Shown here piece by piece: positions 1 to 11,485 of a stretch of DNA of 64,000 nucleotides; position 1 is the first letter of the stretch; each line of letters starts with the position of its first letter. The DNA lies in the NCBI GenBank assembly GCA_022453515.1, contig JAJNNY010000074.1, positions 1 to 64,000 on the forward strand, read 5' to 3'. A program made the translations under genes and the position numbers. The notes under the pieces were generated by a model. It did no database searches. It worked only from the letters and a program-made list of their open reading frames with translations, and was not told the origin of the DNA. Source of the DNA: Astrocystis sublimbata. Lineage: Eukaryota; Ascomycota; Sordariomycetes; Xylariales; Xylariaceae.

Positions 1-261
1 CCTGGAAATATATACATACATAGCTGATGCCGGTGCTCGTTCGTCCGTGCATGGTTCAACCTCGATCCTTCCGCCTAGCTGAGATTATTGCCCATCAACG
101 CTTTTTCGTAGGGCTCTAGGATAGGAGAATGCCAAAGTCTCCTCACCAACATTGATCTGCCGGCGCCACAGGTACTTGTCGCTGTTTCTTGAAGTGAATG
201 GATCGATATCTTTACACAGAACAAGGCTGCACCAAGAAGACGGCCTCAAGTGATCATTAAC

Positions 262-2546
262 ATGGACTACTCACCGTATGTGCACTCCCCGCAACTTTCT
301 GGCTTGTTTGTGGTCGCGATGGAGAGAGCTACGAGGATTCAGCGAAGCTGACTTTTATGGTCAAAAGATCCACGATTGCCGCCGACTGTATCGACCTCGA
401 CACCCGGATTATCAATCTTCACTTAGCGTTGGCTGCTCTTGTACGCCATGTGCGCGAGGCCAGATCCGATGTCGACGCTGTCTCGCGTGAACTGCACTCG
501 CTTCAGACGGTTGTCGCTTTCCTGAAAGAAGATGCCATCTTATTCCCTCCAGAACTTGCCGAACATACGCCAGCCATTATTGGGCAATGCTCGGCTCTAA
601 TCGAGAGCCTCGATGGATCTATCTCGGTGATCGACAATCAAAACCTGTCCAAACTGGAGAAACGGACAGAATGGCGGGATGTAGGACGACTGGAGATCCC
701 AAGGTTTGGAGCCTCTCTCGAGGCACACAAGGAAGCAATTGGGCTGGCACTCGATTTGGTTGGCGTGTATGTCCCGTCGGTCACCTGTCAAAACTGTGAA
801 GCTTACTGTCATCAGAACAACCATCCGGGACTTAACGTTCGATCCGAAGCATGGCAGGAGAACAACCATTGAGCGACACCATGTCGATGGTGAATTGCTG
901 ACCGATATCTCGACCATCTTGATCCAGATGGGCGAACTGCAAATGCGACTTCCCGCCGAATTTGAGGAGGGGTCATCAATGTTTCTCTATAAATTTATGG
1001 GTTGCTTGAAAGTATATGCTGAAAATGTGATTCGCCGCAAGGAGACAGAACACCAGGTCGAGGCACAGACAAAGCAGCAAGTTAAGCAGTCAAAGAGGGC
1101 GGGTGCATTCCTGGGCGAAGCACAACAGTTTGGAGCATACGTGGGAGACGCGCCGGATAGCGCAATCGATATCGACACAGACTCACATCATTCGTTGACA
1201 ATAAGGCGAGTAGAGGCTTGCGAAGACGAGGAAGTTGAGCCTCAACAAGAGGCGGAGATCGACCAAAGTCCAGAGGCTCGCCTAAGCGAGGAACCCTGGC
1301 CGATTGAGGACTCGATGGATCAAAGTATGCAGAGTATGGAGGATTCGACGAACCAGAGTATCGAGGCACATAGCCGACCACCGACACCACCACCTAAAGA
1401 TACGAAGCGGTTGGACATATCTCATAGGAGAATGGCTTCACCGTTCGAAGACGAACCGATGTCGCCAATCAGCTCCTACGGGGTCAGGACTGAGATCACT
1501 GCCGCTGGGCACAAATTCGCCCCGTCTATCATGTCGCAAAGAAGCAAAGGGTTTGGCAAACTCCTCTCTCCGTTCAGGATTCCCGAAAGAGGACATCGCC
1601 AGACCAGGTCATCAAGCTCATCAAACAGCGTACCGGCCGATTTCAGACCACCCACGCCCATAACGCCGATTATCCAGGCCAGCTTGGTCAGGCGAGGCAG
1701 CCACAGGCTCTCGGTCTCGATGAAGAAATTACCGCTGTGGAATATCGAGAAATCGGAAGAGGTGGCTCGGCCTGAAACGAAAGCGGTGTTCGGCGTGTCC
1801 CTACAGAAAAGCATGGCAGCGGCCAAAGGGTCCTCGAAAACGCATCACGGCGACCACGGAGGATCGTCGCGCAGGGAGTTCCCTTTGTGCATACAGAAAT
1901 GCTGCAACTTTCTCCAGAAGGAGGGTGCGAGCGCGCCTGGACTTTTTACGGAGCCTGGCGACATGTTCCAGGTTGCGAAGCTCAAGGAACTCTTCAGCGT
2001 GGGCCCGACATACGGAGAGGACATCAATTTCGCCAATTATACCGCATACGATGCAGCTGATCTCATCATGTTGTACCTTTCGCAGCTGCCTCGGCCGCTG
2101 GTCCCGGAATCGCTCATCAAACGATGGATCTCGCTCTCGCGACAGGCGACAATGTCAGGGTCGCATGCCGCACGACTTGATCAAGTAAGTTTTCTCTCGA
2201 GTCCGACTCGGATAAGGGGAGATGGTGATCGCTGACTTTGGTTCTTCTTTAGTGCATAGACTTCTGGGAGGAGGCATTAAGTGGGCTTCGAGGCCCGAGT
2301 CGAAGCTTGTTCAAACTGCTCCTCAACACTTGGGCGGACGCAGCCATGGCCGAAGATAGGAATAATATGAAAGCTGAAGCCCTCGCCGATGCCGTGTTGA
2401 AGCCACTGACACACGTATCGTCGAGCCAGCACAGAATCGATTACATGCTCTCACTGGCGTTCCTGATTCGAAAGAGAGGCGAATATCAGCAGCTTATGAA
2501 AGACAACCAGTCGGCGGTCAAGCGAATCAAGCGGGCAGCGTGGTAG
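262..2546 (+). CDS. RhoGAP-domain protein with helical N-terminal region
   Basis: Four exons fit in frame: 262-275, 368-766, 816-2184 and 2253-2546, giving about 691 residues. Introns have GTATGT or GTAAGT donors and AG acceptors. The first ~140 residues form a predicted all-helical region resembling the N-terminal domains that precede many fungal STAND or signalling modules. A Ser/Pro-rich, disordered middle follows (PPTPPPK near residue 225). The C-terminal ~225 residues resemble a RhoGAP fold: FGVSLQ opening, YDAADLIMLYLSQLPRPLVP core, and a helical end spanning intron 3. RhoGAPs speed GTP hydrolysis by Rho-type GTPases at the cell cortex. The usual arginine finger in the G-[ILF]-[FY]-R loop is not visible; the loop reads GLFTEPG, so GAP activity is doubtful. 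Start ATG 262 was chosen because the tiny first exon joins the long frame exactly. The family call is fairly firm, activity is not. Confidence 0.8.
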
Positions 2547-4227
2547 AGTCATGGCATCTCAAGAAGAAGAAACATGTTGGTTTTTTTTTGTCAAATCAAG
2601 CGCCGAAACGAAGCATCTGGCATTGCTTAATCAAGATGGGCGTAGAAGATAAGGCCGCCTGCTGTTTGGGACAGTTCGAGGGTGGGATGTTACGAAACGG
2701 AACGCAGTAACGACATGGTTGGATAATGAAGGCATTCTGGACAGTTGAAAGCTAGTAGTAATACTCGGTGTCGTGTGTGTTTATGGCGTTGGCAGCGGAA
2801 AGCATCGCGAGGAGCTGGACACCCGCGTTGCATGGAATGATACCACAGCGATCACTGATTTCAGGACGAATACACAAATCCCACTTGAACCAAGACATCA
2901 TGCTCATGCTACGTAGACTCGAGCTGCTGAGTGAGATAAGGTTAAATGGAAATGCAAATGCAAATGCCGTTGTGTGGATAGATGCTGATGGTAGGGTGGC
3001 GCCATGGTGTTGAAACATTGAGTGATGGCTTGATAGCCAACAAGGCGGCAAGCGGCCCGGGACTGAATAAACGACGGAGCAAAGCTTGTTCCGAAACCGG
3101 GGGATCCCGCATAGTTTGACTGTATACGTTGCGTATGTAAAAGGGAACAAATCGTCCGACATTAATTGTAGCGAAGCCAGCCATGCATGGGTGACCTTGG
3201 AACAAAGCTTGCGATTCGAAGAAACCCATTCACTCCGAGCATCGCTTACCTAAACCTCGGGATATTCTGAGCCATAGTGTCCGGAAAGGGTTAATCGGAC
3301 GACCAGAGAGGATCAGAGGAGCTGGTGTTCGAGTAATTAACTCTTCCCTCCAGGGCTGGCTTACAACGAACTACCTTGGTACCTCGACTGAATACAACCA
3401 CTCGGCACTAATGAAAGGACAGACGACGCAGGGCATGGCGTGGCATCGGCCGGAGGCTGGCGGCGTACATGATGCAGCGGGTAGTAGAATACAATAGAAC
3501 AGATTTCTCATACGAAAAAACCTGCAAAGGTGCAGAAGGGATGCGGTGAATATAAACCCGAGGCTGGTGTGCAGCAATGATGACATGTTTGACGGCCTGG
3601 CAGCCAGTGAGGGCAGGGGACGCGGTGCGCTGGGCGGGTTCAGCACGTTACTAAGAGTCGTGCTGATGCTGCTGGCTGGTCTTGGTGCTGGCATGGATGG
3701 GCGCGAGCGATCCTATGACATGCAGAGGATGAAAAAAAAAAGCGCGTGTTGAAGCGGGACCTTCCTCTTAATTTTTTACTTACCTCCTACAGGTAGGCTG
3801 CGGACGCCCTGTAAGTCCCCTGTGCCACCACCCGTAGCACCGCCCGTTAGCACTGCGGGCACCAGTAGAGTCGCCAGCACAATGGACAGATCAAACCACC
3901 AACCTCAGACCTGCATGCTAAGTCTGCGTTATCCAACCTCGAACGTGTGCAGTGGGTATTCCATTCGACTAGGGCTTCCCTCCTCACAGCTAACCGCCCT
4001 AGGGTCTGCAGGGAGGCCAATTCTTGAAACCACTGGCGGGAGAATTGGTTGTACAAATGCATTGTAATTTTGGTGCTTGTCGTGTGAGATCTAAGACTAT
4101 ACTTGGGTATTAATTACATTTTCATTTCTCTCACATATGTCGCTGGCACGACCTTGCAGCCACGAGGTAGGCTCGGTAGGTACTTTATATGGGAAGGTGG
4201 GGTGACCACGCTCTGGGTGGTTAGCCT

Positions 4228-4242
4228 GGTCGCGAACGCGCC
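4228..4242. promoter_or_regulatory. possible MBF/SBF-type CGCG element upstream of FHA gene
   Basis: The sequence GTCGCGAACGCG lies about 540 bases upstream of the FHA start. It combines a CGCGAA core (SCB-like) with an ACGCG core (MCB-like). A further CACGCGAC lies at about 4356. In budding yeast TOS4 is a G1/S SBF target, so such sites would fit. Short motifs like this occur by chance, so this is weak. Confidence 0.25.
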
Positions 4243-4320
4243 CCAAAGTGCCCACTGCCCACGCCGAAGCACGCTCAACCACGCTCCACCGCGAACCCCC
4301 CCGGCCGCCCGCTGGACACG

Positions 4321-4360
4321 CACTTACACGCACTTACACGCACTTACACGCACTTACACG
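4321..4360. repeat. tandem repeat, 4 x 10 bp (CACTTACACG)
   Basis: Four perfect copies of a 10-bp unit directly follow GGACACG and sit 420 bases upstream of the FHA protein start. Perfect identity suggests recent expansion and possible length polymorphism between strains. Confidence 0.95.
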
Positions 4361-4780
4361 CGACTCTGCAGTGTGAGCAGCATTGGCACGGTCTGAGAAC
4401 AGGCCTCGCGGGTCTCGCTAACTACATACCGTCTGCTACCTACAATTCCCACTCCAAACTCCATCCAGCCCGTTCTTACGACCACTTCCAATCTTCAATT
4501 CCACCTCCAGTCCCTCAGATACCACCCTGACACCGGTCCTAGCCCTCCTTGTCGCGTCATCTCACGATACTTTCACTGCCGTGTCAACTATATCGGAATC
4601 TGCCACTATCTATCCTTGTCTCCCTCCCGTCTGCAGAACAACCAGACCACTTGAAGAAGACCACACCTTCAAGAGACCAGTCTCAGGACAGAGACTCGTA
4701 CACTGCTAAAGCTGATTTTGCTTGTAATTACATCCGTTTCCGTCTCCTGCTATGCCTGTTGGTAGACCGGCTATATCACT

Positions 4781-6366
4781 ATGAGTTCCTCACCTCTGAA
4801 GTCCATCGAGGAGCTGGCTTCGGGCGAGCCCTCCTTACCTCCCGTATCGTGTGCCATATTGTCACCTCGGAAGCGTCCAGCACCTTCTCTGCTTCCCCCA
4901 TTTGAGCCGTCTTCCTCGCCCGGTCTCCCCAGACCTCTCAAGCGGGCCGCTCACGAAGGCCCTGACGGTCCCATTCCGTTCGTCAAGTATCCGACTCCCA
5001 TACTCACATCCAGCACCGGAATCCTCTCCTCCTCGCCTCCTCGCGTTCAGTCTTCGAGGCCCAACTTCCAACGCACCCAATCCACCCTTTCGGAACGTGC
5101 CCCTCTGTCCGCCGTGCCCGAGCTGGAGCTCAGCGAGAATGGCGACGTCCTCTGCATGGGTCGGTCCAGCAACACCTCCCACTACCAGTTATCCGCGAAC
5201 CGGCTCGTGTCACGTGTCCACGTCAAGGCCCGATATATCCCCGCCGAATCTCTCCTCGAGCCCAACAGGGTCGAGGTCGAATGCAATGGTTGGAATGGCT
5301 TGAAGCTTCACTGCCAGGGTCGGACCTGGGACCTGAGAAAGAACGACACATTCACCTCGGAGACCGAGGGTGCTGATATCATGATTGACGTGCTGGACGC
5401 GAGGGTCATGGTCCACTGGCCCCAGAATGTGCACGTGCGTCGCAACTCAATAGCCAACCTGTCCGACACAACATGGGACGATTCACCTCGCTCGCGAGCA
5501 CGTCCCTCGGCTCTGGTCCTAGACTCTCCGCAATCAAGCCCCATCCGACGCCATGCACGCATCCAGTCACCCATTTCCCCCACACCTGTTAGCAGATCGT
5601 CAGGCAGTCTCGGTGAAGAGTCGGTGCAGATATACGAGGACGCAAGTGCCGACGAGGATGATGAGCCTTCCAACCCTGCGGCCGACCCTGAAGCGACATT
5701 TATTGAAACAGAGGATCCGTCCATCCCGTATTCCAGTGATCTCAGTGATCCCGACGATGATGATATCAACCCGAACGAGGAGAATGATCCCGTCGTATTC
5801 TCATTTGGACCTTACGGTGCCGATCTCACCGGCCGTCTCGCAGCCGTTACTGCCGAATCTCCGAAACAGTCGTCTCGGATACGATCCGGCACTGCCACCC
5901 TCAAGCCGTCCGCTGAGCCGGAGGAGGAAACAATACCATCCCACATCAACGTCGATGTAGTCCGAAATCACGTCATCAACCAACTCGCCTACTCTCGGCT
6001 GTCGTCGAACCCGCTCACGGCTATCATGAACAACCTACCCAACGAAGAGAAGAAAGATATTTCCAAGTCAATATTGCGGCGCGTTATCGAGGAGACGAAG
6101 TGTGTCGGGGTGATCACTCGACAAGGGAAGGATGCGGCCGGCAAGGCGCTGGAGTCGGAGTACTATTATATTCCCGAACACGACACGGACGACTCGCGGA
6201 GGATTGCTGTAACTGATGGCTTGAGGAAACCGAGTCTGAGAGCCTGTCGGAAACAACATAAGGTATGCATGCCACAAACAAGCACTCGGGAGATCCCGAT
6301 CGATTGCGGACCAAAAATACTAACGGAGAGTAGCAATATTATTGGAAGCGTCCCAAAACCCCTTGA
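4781..6366 (+). CDS. FHA-domain protein, Tos4-like
   Basis: Two exons, 4781-6262 and 6334-6366, give 504 residues. The intron has a GTATGC donor and CTAAC branch; the last exon encodes only QYYWKRPKTP. The FHA domain spans about residues 121-215 with GRSS (127-130), SRVH (144-147) and NG (169-170), the phosphothreonine-binding signature. Flanking regions are Ser/Pro-rich and acidic, with an S/D-rich segment at about 290-330. The C-terminal ~120 residues form a helical domain ending in LRACRKQHKQYYW, which I associate with the conserved tail of fungal Tos4/Plm2-like proteins. Those are chromatin-associated FHA proteins acting at G1/S and in the DNA replication checkpoint. ATG 4781 opens the conserved frame after a pyrimidine-rich leader. 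Domain call firm; orthology to Tos4 likely. Confidence 0.85.
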
Positions 6367-7552
6367 CCTAATGAATACCGATGGCTCATACCCTTACTGC
6401 TCTGACTTGGGAGCAGCGGCATATCGTCGAGGATCGACACTCTAATTCGGTTCGAAGGAAGGAAGGAGTCTCGCATGATGCAATATGCATCTTTGCTGTT
6501 TGGGTTTTTCTTCTTTGCATTCGCATTTTCCGGCGCGTGCATGGCACTCGGCGTTGTTGGCTCAGTGCTTGACTTGTTTGTTATATCCACGAAGATCGAT
6601 GCCCGATTTTTCCATATTCAGGCTTTTCGATGTGTCGAGAGTTTTGTTTTCCTGTTCTCAGTCCAGCCTTCTTCGAGCTTGGGCATGCTACCAAAAAATG
6701 ATTGTGTTGGCTACATGTACGCGCGGGACATGTGGAGGGAAGCGTCACTTGAATGCTTGCAACCAACCGATATAGTGGGTTGAAGTCATGGTGCCAGATT
6801 GCTTGTAGAGATACCAAAAAGAATAAGATTCGTTGAGGTCTTCGTCTTCGTCTTCGTCTTCGTCTTCGTCATCGTCATGGCGCTGTGAGGATGATCAGGC
6901 GCGGGGTTCAAAAGACGACAAGAAGAGAAAGAATTGAAGCTGCCTGCTCACATATGCCATCGAAACCATCCATGCATGGAAGGTTGCAGGCGTGATAGAG
7001 ATCGGGTTTGCTCGTTTTGTTGATAACTTGAGGTGGATGAAATGCGAAACCTTTTGAGTCACCAGTGATGTAATGTCGAAGTGGCAATCGTTGCCTTTTT
7101 GAGAAAGCACCTGCATGGATGACTCATCATCAGCAGGGCACAAAGTCCCCTGCAGAGTCCCTGATCCGGGGGACACTACCCTGTACCTGTACCTGTACCC
7201 AAAAGGGCTAAGCTCCCGGTGGGGCTCCGCTCCGGAGCCAAGATGCCACAGAGAACCAACAATTCGCAAGTTTTCAGTCTACTTTTTGATCATAGCACCA
7301 ACATGCAGAAATCCTCAAGCCACGATAGGCACAAGTCAAGGCTACCCAATGAACAAAGAACCATGTAACTAACTCCAAGGCAGCTCCAAAGGATGCGGCC
7401 GTTGCAGTTGTGAGCCAGCACGGATAGACGCCTATCTACTAATTATCATCTACTTCGACATTTTCGTGCTCTCGAGAAGATACTACACCTCGCCATATAT
7501 CCAAACTCTTCTGCATATCAACGTCTTCTTGACCACGATAGCCCCCGAAACC
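6367..7552. other. intergenic, FHA gene to MBOAT gene
   Basis: 1.2 kb with no convincing coding frame. It includes a TCTTCG microsatellite at about 6839 and, near 7180-7200, three CTGTAC copies. The last ~180 bases before 7553 are the likely promoter of the MBOAT gene. Confidence 0.6.
6839..6868. repeat. microsatellite (TCTTCG)5
   Basis: About five TCTTCG hexamers, followed by imperfect CATCGT copies. Located in the 3' flank of the FHA gene. Confidence 0.9.
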
Positions 7553-8835
7553 ATGGCATCGTCGCTCGGTTCGTTGCCTGTATTCTTCGTCGGCGAGACA
7601 GCCTTCGTGATCATCTACGCCCTCATTATTCTCAACACTCCCGCCCATGCTTCATTCGTGCGCATGAGCGGGCTGGCACTGCTGTTAGCTATCACTTATT
7701 CCAACGAGCAGTTACTAGCCCAGCTATGCTTGGCCAGTGGGCGACCGCACTGGGCTGCGACCTTCGCATCTTTGCTCTGGGTTCAGTTCTTGAGCGCGTC
7801 AGAGCTGATCATAGTATCTCGCGTCCAGTCATCCGAGCTGCGTCGCCCAGGCGCTGCGAAAGGAGGTATCGCGTCAGCCATCGGCCTACTCTGGAACATG
7901 CGTCGCATTGGCACGAAATGGCAAGTCAAGAATGTACCCTCTTCGACTGGGGCTACGCGGCAGCCAACATCGCGCGCCGCCTTTGTTCTCCAACGCCTAT
8001 TCGTCACGTTGATAGCCTACCTCATTGTCGACATCGTGGCCTCTCTACCGCCCCCAGACGCTGTTCTCATGCAACCCGAGAAGGCAGCCCTGTTCTACTC
8101 GCTGCGCCGCTTAGACGCCGGCGACTTCACCTTCCGTGCCATTATGACGATCTCTTATTGGTTTACTACAGGCACACTCAACCTCTTTATGGTCAACACG
8201 GTTGCAGCCATCGCTGTAATGTTGCATTTCACACAGCCTGCAGACTGTCCGCCCCTTTACGGTGCTTTCTCGGAAGCGTATACTGTCCGACGCTTTTGGG
8301 GGTGAGTCAAGTTACCTGCACTTGAAGGAATATCGGGCGACAAATGCGCGTGTTAAGCTGACGAGGCTGACAATGTGACCTTCGCAGAGTATCTTGGCAC
8401 CAAATGTTCAGGAGTTTCCTGACCGGACACGCTCGTTTATTCGTTGGCAGCGCACTTCCCTTCCTCCCTCAGAGATCGTTTCTGGCTCGGTATGCACGCT
8501 TGGCCACCGCATTTCTGATTTCCGGCGTCCTGCACTATCGTGCAGACCAACTTATGGGCGTACCAAATGCTGAGAACGGTGCGATTGTCTTCTTTCTCTT
8601 ACACCCCCTTGGCATTTGCCTCGAAGATGCCATCGCCCCGATGGTCCTTGCGTTTCTCCCAAAGCCACTCCGTCACATTACAGGCTATTTATGGGTTCTC
8701 GTGTTTTTCATCTGGTCTAGCCCGGTCTATACTTATCCCAGTACGAGGCTGGGGATTGACACAGCTGCTCTCCTGCCTGTACGTCTCGTTGGGCCTTGGG
8801 TAGCACGACTGATCAACTCCAACAATGGCGTTTGA
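7553..8835 (+). CDS. MBOAT-family wax-synthase-type acyltransferase
   Basis: Exons 7553-8301 and 8388-8835 give 398 residues; GTGAGT donor, CGCAG acceptor, and the split codon restores GVSWHQMFR. About seven or eight hydrophobic segments predict an ER multi-pass protein. The WHQMFR motif (253-258) and SGVLH with His299 match the fungal wax-synthase-domain branch of MBOAT enzymes (MBOAT_2). Members O-acylate small hydrophobic alcohols, and several act in terpenoid or trichothecene clusters. No backbone synthase (PKS, NRPS, terpene cyclase) is seen nearby, so substrate is unknown. ATG 7553 has a good context (AAACCATGG); an in-frame ATG at 7466 would add 29 residues. Family firm, substrate unknown. 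Confidence 0.85.
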
Positions 8836-9120
8836 CCGGTTTGCAAAGGGCATTAGCCGACCCGACCACCTCCTACATTGTCTCCAAGATTTGTTGGGCC
8901 CGTGCGACCATGGCGCTGGATAGTCACCACCCTTGCAGTTCTGTTAAGAATATGGTATGAAATTCACAGATGGAGGGTTCTATTTGAATTTGAACTATTA
9001 AATATCATGATCGAATTTAACTTATAATAACTTAAGTGGCCCCTTCCTCGGCACACACTTCAATTAGTAGGCTGAATTTTGGTACCCATCATCTTTACTT
9101 GAGATTAATCCTAGCGACAC

Positions 9121-10291
9121 ATGATCATGCGCAGGCCAAACTTCAACGACCCCGGTGACCAAGGACTTCTCGTCTTAGAAGTCACGTGGACAGTGACGGT
9201 GTTGAGCATCATCGTAATACTGCTACGGATTTACGTACGAATTAAACTTATCCGGGGCTTGAGTCTTCATGATTATTTCATGATCGTTGCTACGGTAATT
9301 ATTCCGTGTTATCGATACATCCTTTTTTACTCTTGAACGCATTGCCAATGTAGTATGGCCATAGATAACTAATAATTGTCATCCGTTTAGGCACTCCAGA
9401 TCAGCAGTCAGGCATGCGTCACCATGGCCTACTATTGGGGACTCGGTATCCACAAGGAGTATTTGCTGAAGGATCCAGCCATGGGGTGGACTAAAATGCT
9501 TAAATGGGTGTATATCTCGACCATTCCCGGCGTACTGTGTTCTATCACTGCACGTATCTCTATCTGTCTGCTCCTGGTCGGCATATTTAGCAACAAGGTC
9601 TGGTTTAAGTGGTGGTTGACCGTGAACACGTCACTCATCACGGTACTGGGCCTCCTATCCATCATCTTGACGTGGGTTCAGACCGATCCGGTGGAAGCGT
9701 TGTGGCAACCCCAATTACCTACCTCGAGGAAGTGGAACCCGATCATAGTAGAGTTATTTGGCGTTGTGACCGGGGGTGAGTTCAACTTTACTGTCCATCG
9801 TTTACGGGAAGTGCCTGACAATAGCAGTTATTTTTGCTTTGACAGATCTCACCTTCGTCCTGTTTCCAGTTATCATCATCTGGAAGCTGAATATGCCCTT
9901 ACGGCGTAAAATGGGCCTCTGCGTCCTGCTAGCCGGCTCCATCGCCACTGTGGTTTTGTGTGTGATGCGCATCACCACCATCCCACATGGAACTCTTGAG
10001 AAAGCAAGACAAGGTGTTCTGTGGAACAGTCTAGAGCAATCTCTCGTCATCATACTGGGTTCTGTGCCCACGCTTCCCGCCTTCCGCAAGATAATTTCGA
10101 GCTGGTCTCAAAGTCTTAGTACTTCGCTGGCTAGTCTTGCTGATATTATGACCAGCCGGAGACATAAAAAGCGAGGGGTAACACTACGGGTGCCAGACAG
10201 CAGATCTTTGAGGACCAGAGACGATGACGAGTTTCAACTCGTCAACAGGGACATCGGCAAGGAGCCTACCACTGGGAACACGTTGTTATGA
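9121..10291 (+). CDS. Pth11-like / rhodopsin-domain integral membrane protein
   Basis: Exons 9121-9294, 9391-9775 and 9846-10291 give 334 residues; both introns have proper donors and AG acceptors (branch ACTAAT in intron 1). Seven hydrophobic helices fit the fungal rhodopsin-like family of Pth11-related receptors: an N-terminal helix with RIYVRIKLIRG, an ACVTMAYYWGLG segment, a TDPVEALW loop, and a last helix followed by a basic, Ser-rich cytoplasmic tail. There is no CFEM domain, so it is the short class. Pth11 senses surface cues in rice blast; most relatives have unknown ligands. It lies 285 bases downstream of the MBOAT gene on the same strand. Family confident; function unknown. Confidence 0.85.
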
Positions 10292-10401
10292 AAACAACTT
10301 CCCTCCTTCAACTACAAGGCTTGGCACGTACTGTCCTCGGCTCAGCAATATGGCAACTCGTACGTACAACACTCATTCCCTTGCTGCTCTAGTAGAACCT
10401 T

Positions 10402-10992
10402 ATGCTTCATCCCGCCGCCGCCTCAGCATCATACTCTCTTCAAGCGCAGCAGCGGCTAACTTGTATCAATCCTACAGACCCGACGCATCCTGACAACGGA
10501 TCAGGTTTCAATCATGGGTCCGGATCCGGACCTGGATCTGGCGTTGAGCCCGGTACTGGAATGGGACCAGGTACGAGCCCTAACGCTGGTCCCAATATTG
10601 GCCCTGGCATCGGATCTGGTACAAGCCATTGGAGGCGGACCTGGTCATTGTCCTACCCCCCCATGCGACTACTGTCTGCGTCACCGTCGCTCCTTCGATT
10701 GTCCCCAGTTACACTATCATCTCTATTGTTGTTTCCACTCTCACTGTCGCCGCATCCCCCGGCTCTGGAAATCCAGGGAGAGGTGGGCCCAACCAAGGCG
10801 GCTCCGGCTCTGGGAACTTTCCTCAGATCATCACTGTTCCTCAGTCAGGAACCAGCGGACCAGGATGAGTCGGCTCTGGAGGTACACCAAGTGGTAATGG
10901 ATCCGCTTCCCCGGTCATTACTACACCGGCATCGAACGGTGGCAATGGAAGCCCTTGGGGTAACTCTGGCAACCAGAATGGCCTCACGTAAA
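10402..10992 (+). pseudogene. decayed Gly/Ser/Pro-rich ORF
   Basis: Gly-rich coding character continues across three frames in turn: GSGPGSGVEPGTGMGPG from about 10510, IGGGPGHCPTPP around 10630, then SPGSGNPGRGG and GGSGSGNFP up to a TGA at 10866-10868, after which the same frame continues (SGGTPSGNGSASP) to TAA at 10990-10992. No GT-AG intron that I tried joins these frames. The likeliest reading is a gene for a low-complexity, possibly cell-wall or secreted protein with at least two frameshifts and one nonsense codon. Its original function cannot be told. Confidence 0.5.
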
Positions 10993-11485
10993 TGGATCGA
11001 ACTCCTAGTATTACTATATATCTCCCGCGGGAAGTGATTAGGCTACCTCACTACTACTCGTGGCCGGGGTTATGGATATGGGTATGTATGCATATGGTAT
11101 GCTAGTATACAAGATGCCTAGGAAAGTGGAGATCTGCTCGCTGTCCCCAAAAAAATAAAAGGATAGGACGAGACAAGCGGGCTTGGGATAGATGCCCGAC
11201 CAGTAGGCAGATTAAAGAATCACCCAGATAATTACGCCCGAGAGTACCTAACATAACCTGCCGAGCCCTAACGCCATACTTAGAATAATAGGCAGATAGC
11301 AAGTAGCAACGATCATGCCCAGCACTGCAGAGAACAAAGGACGAAGGAAACTAACCGACCTATCAGCTCGAATAACTAACGCATAGGAAAATACTGTTCG
11401 GTAGGTAGTCGATACGACGTGATCAGTCATGCGTGATGGTATAGCAGTAGAAGAGGAGGGGCAAGATAACATATATCCAAGCTAG
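10993..11485. other. intergenic between Gly-rich remnant and mitochondrial protein gene
   Basis: About 490 bases with no coding signal. It should hold the 3' UTR of the minus-strand gene to the right. Confidence 0.6.

Larger units (their letters stand above)
2547..4780. other. intergenic, RhoGAP-like gene to FHA gene
   Basis: No convincing gene in 2.2 kb. The left part should hold the 3' UTR of the upstream gene. The right part, from about 4400, is C/T-rich and without long homopolymers, as expected for a promoter and 5' UTR of the FHA gene. It contains a decamer tandem repeat and CGCG-rich elements listed separately. Short open frames on both strands have no recognisable motif. Confidence 0.6.

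Noticed and set aside
7726..8325. 199-codon frame overlapping the MBOAT gene
   Set aside because: His/Cys/Arg-rich shadow of a membrane-protein frame; the intron and MBOAT motifs support the other frame.
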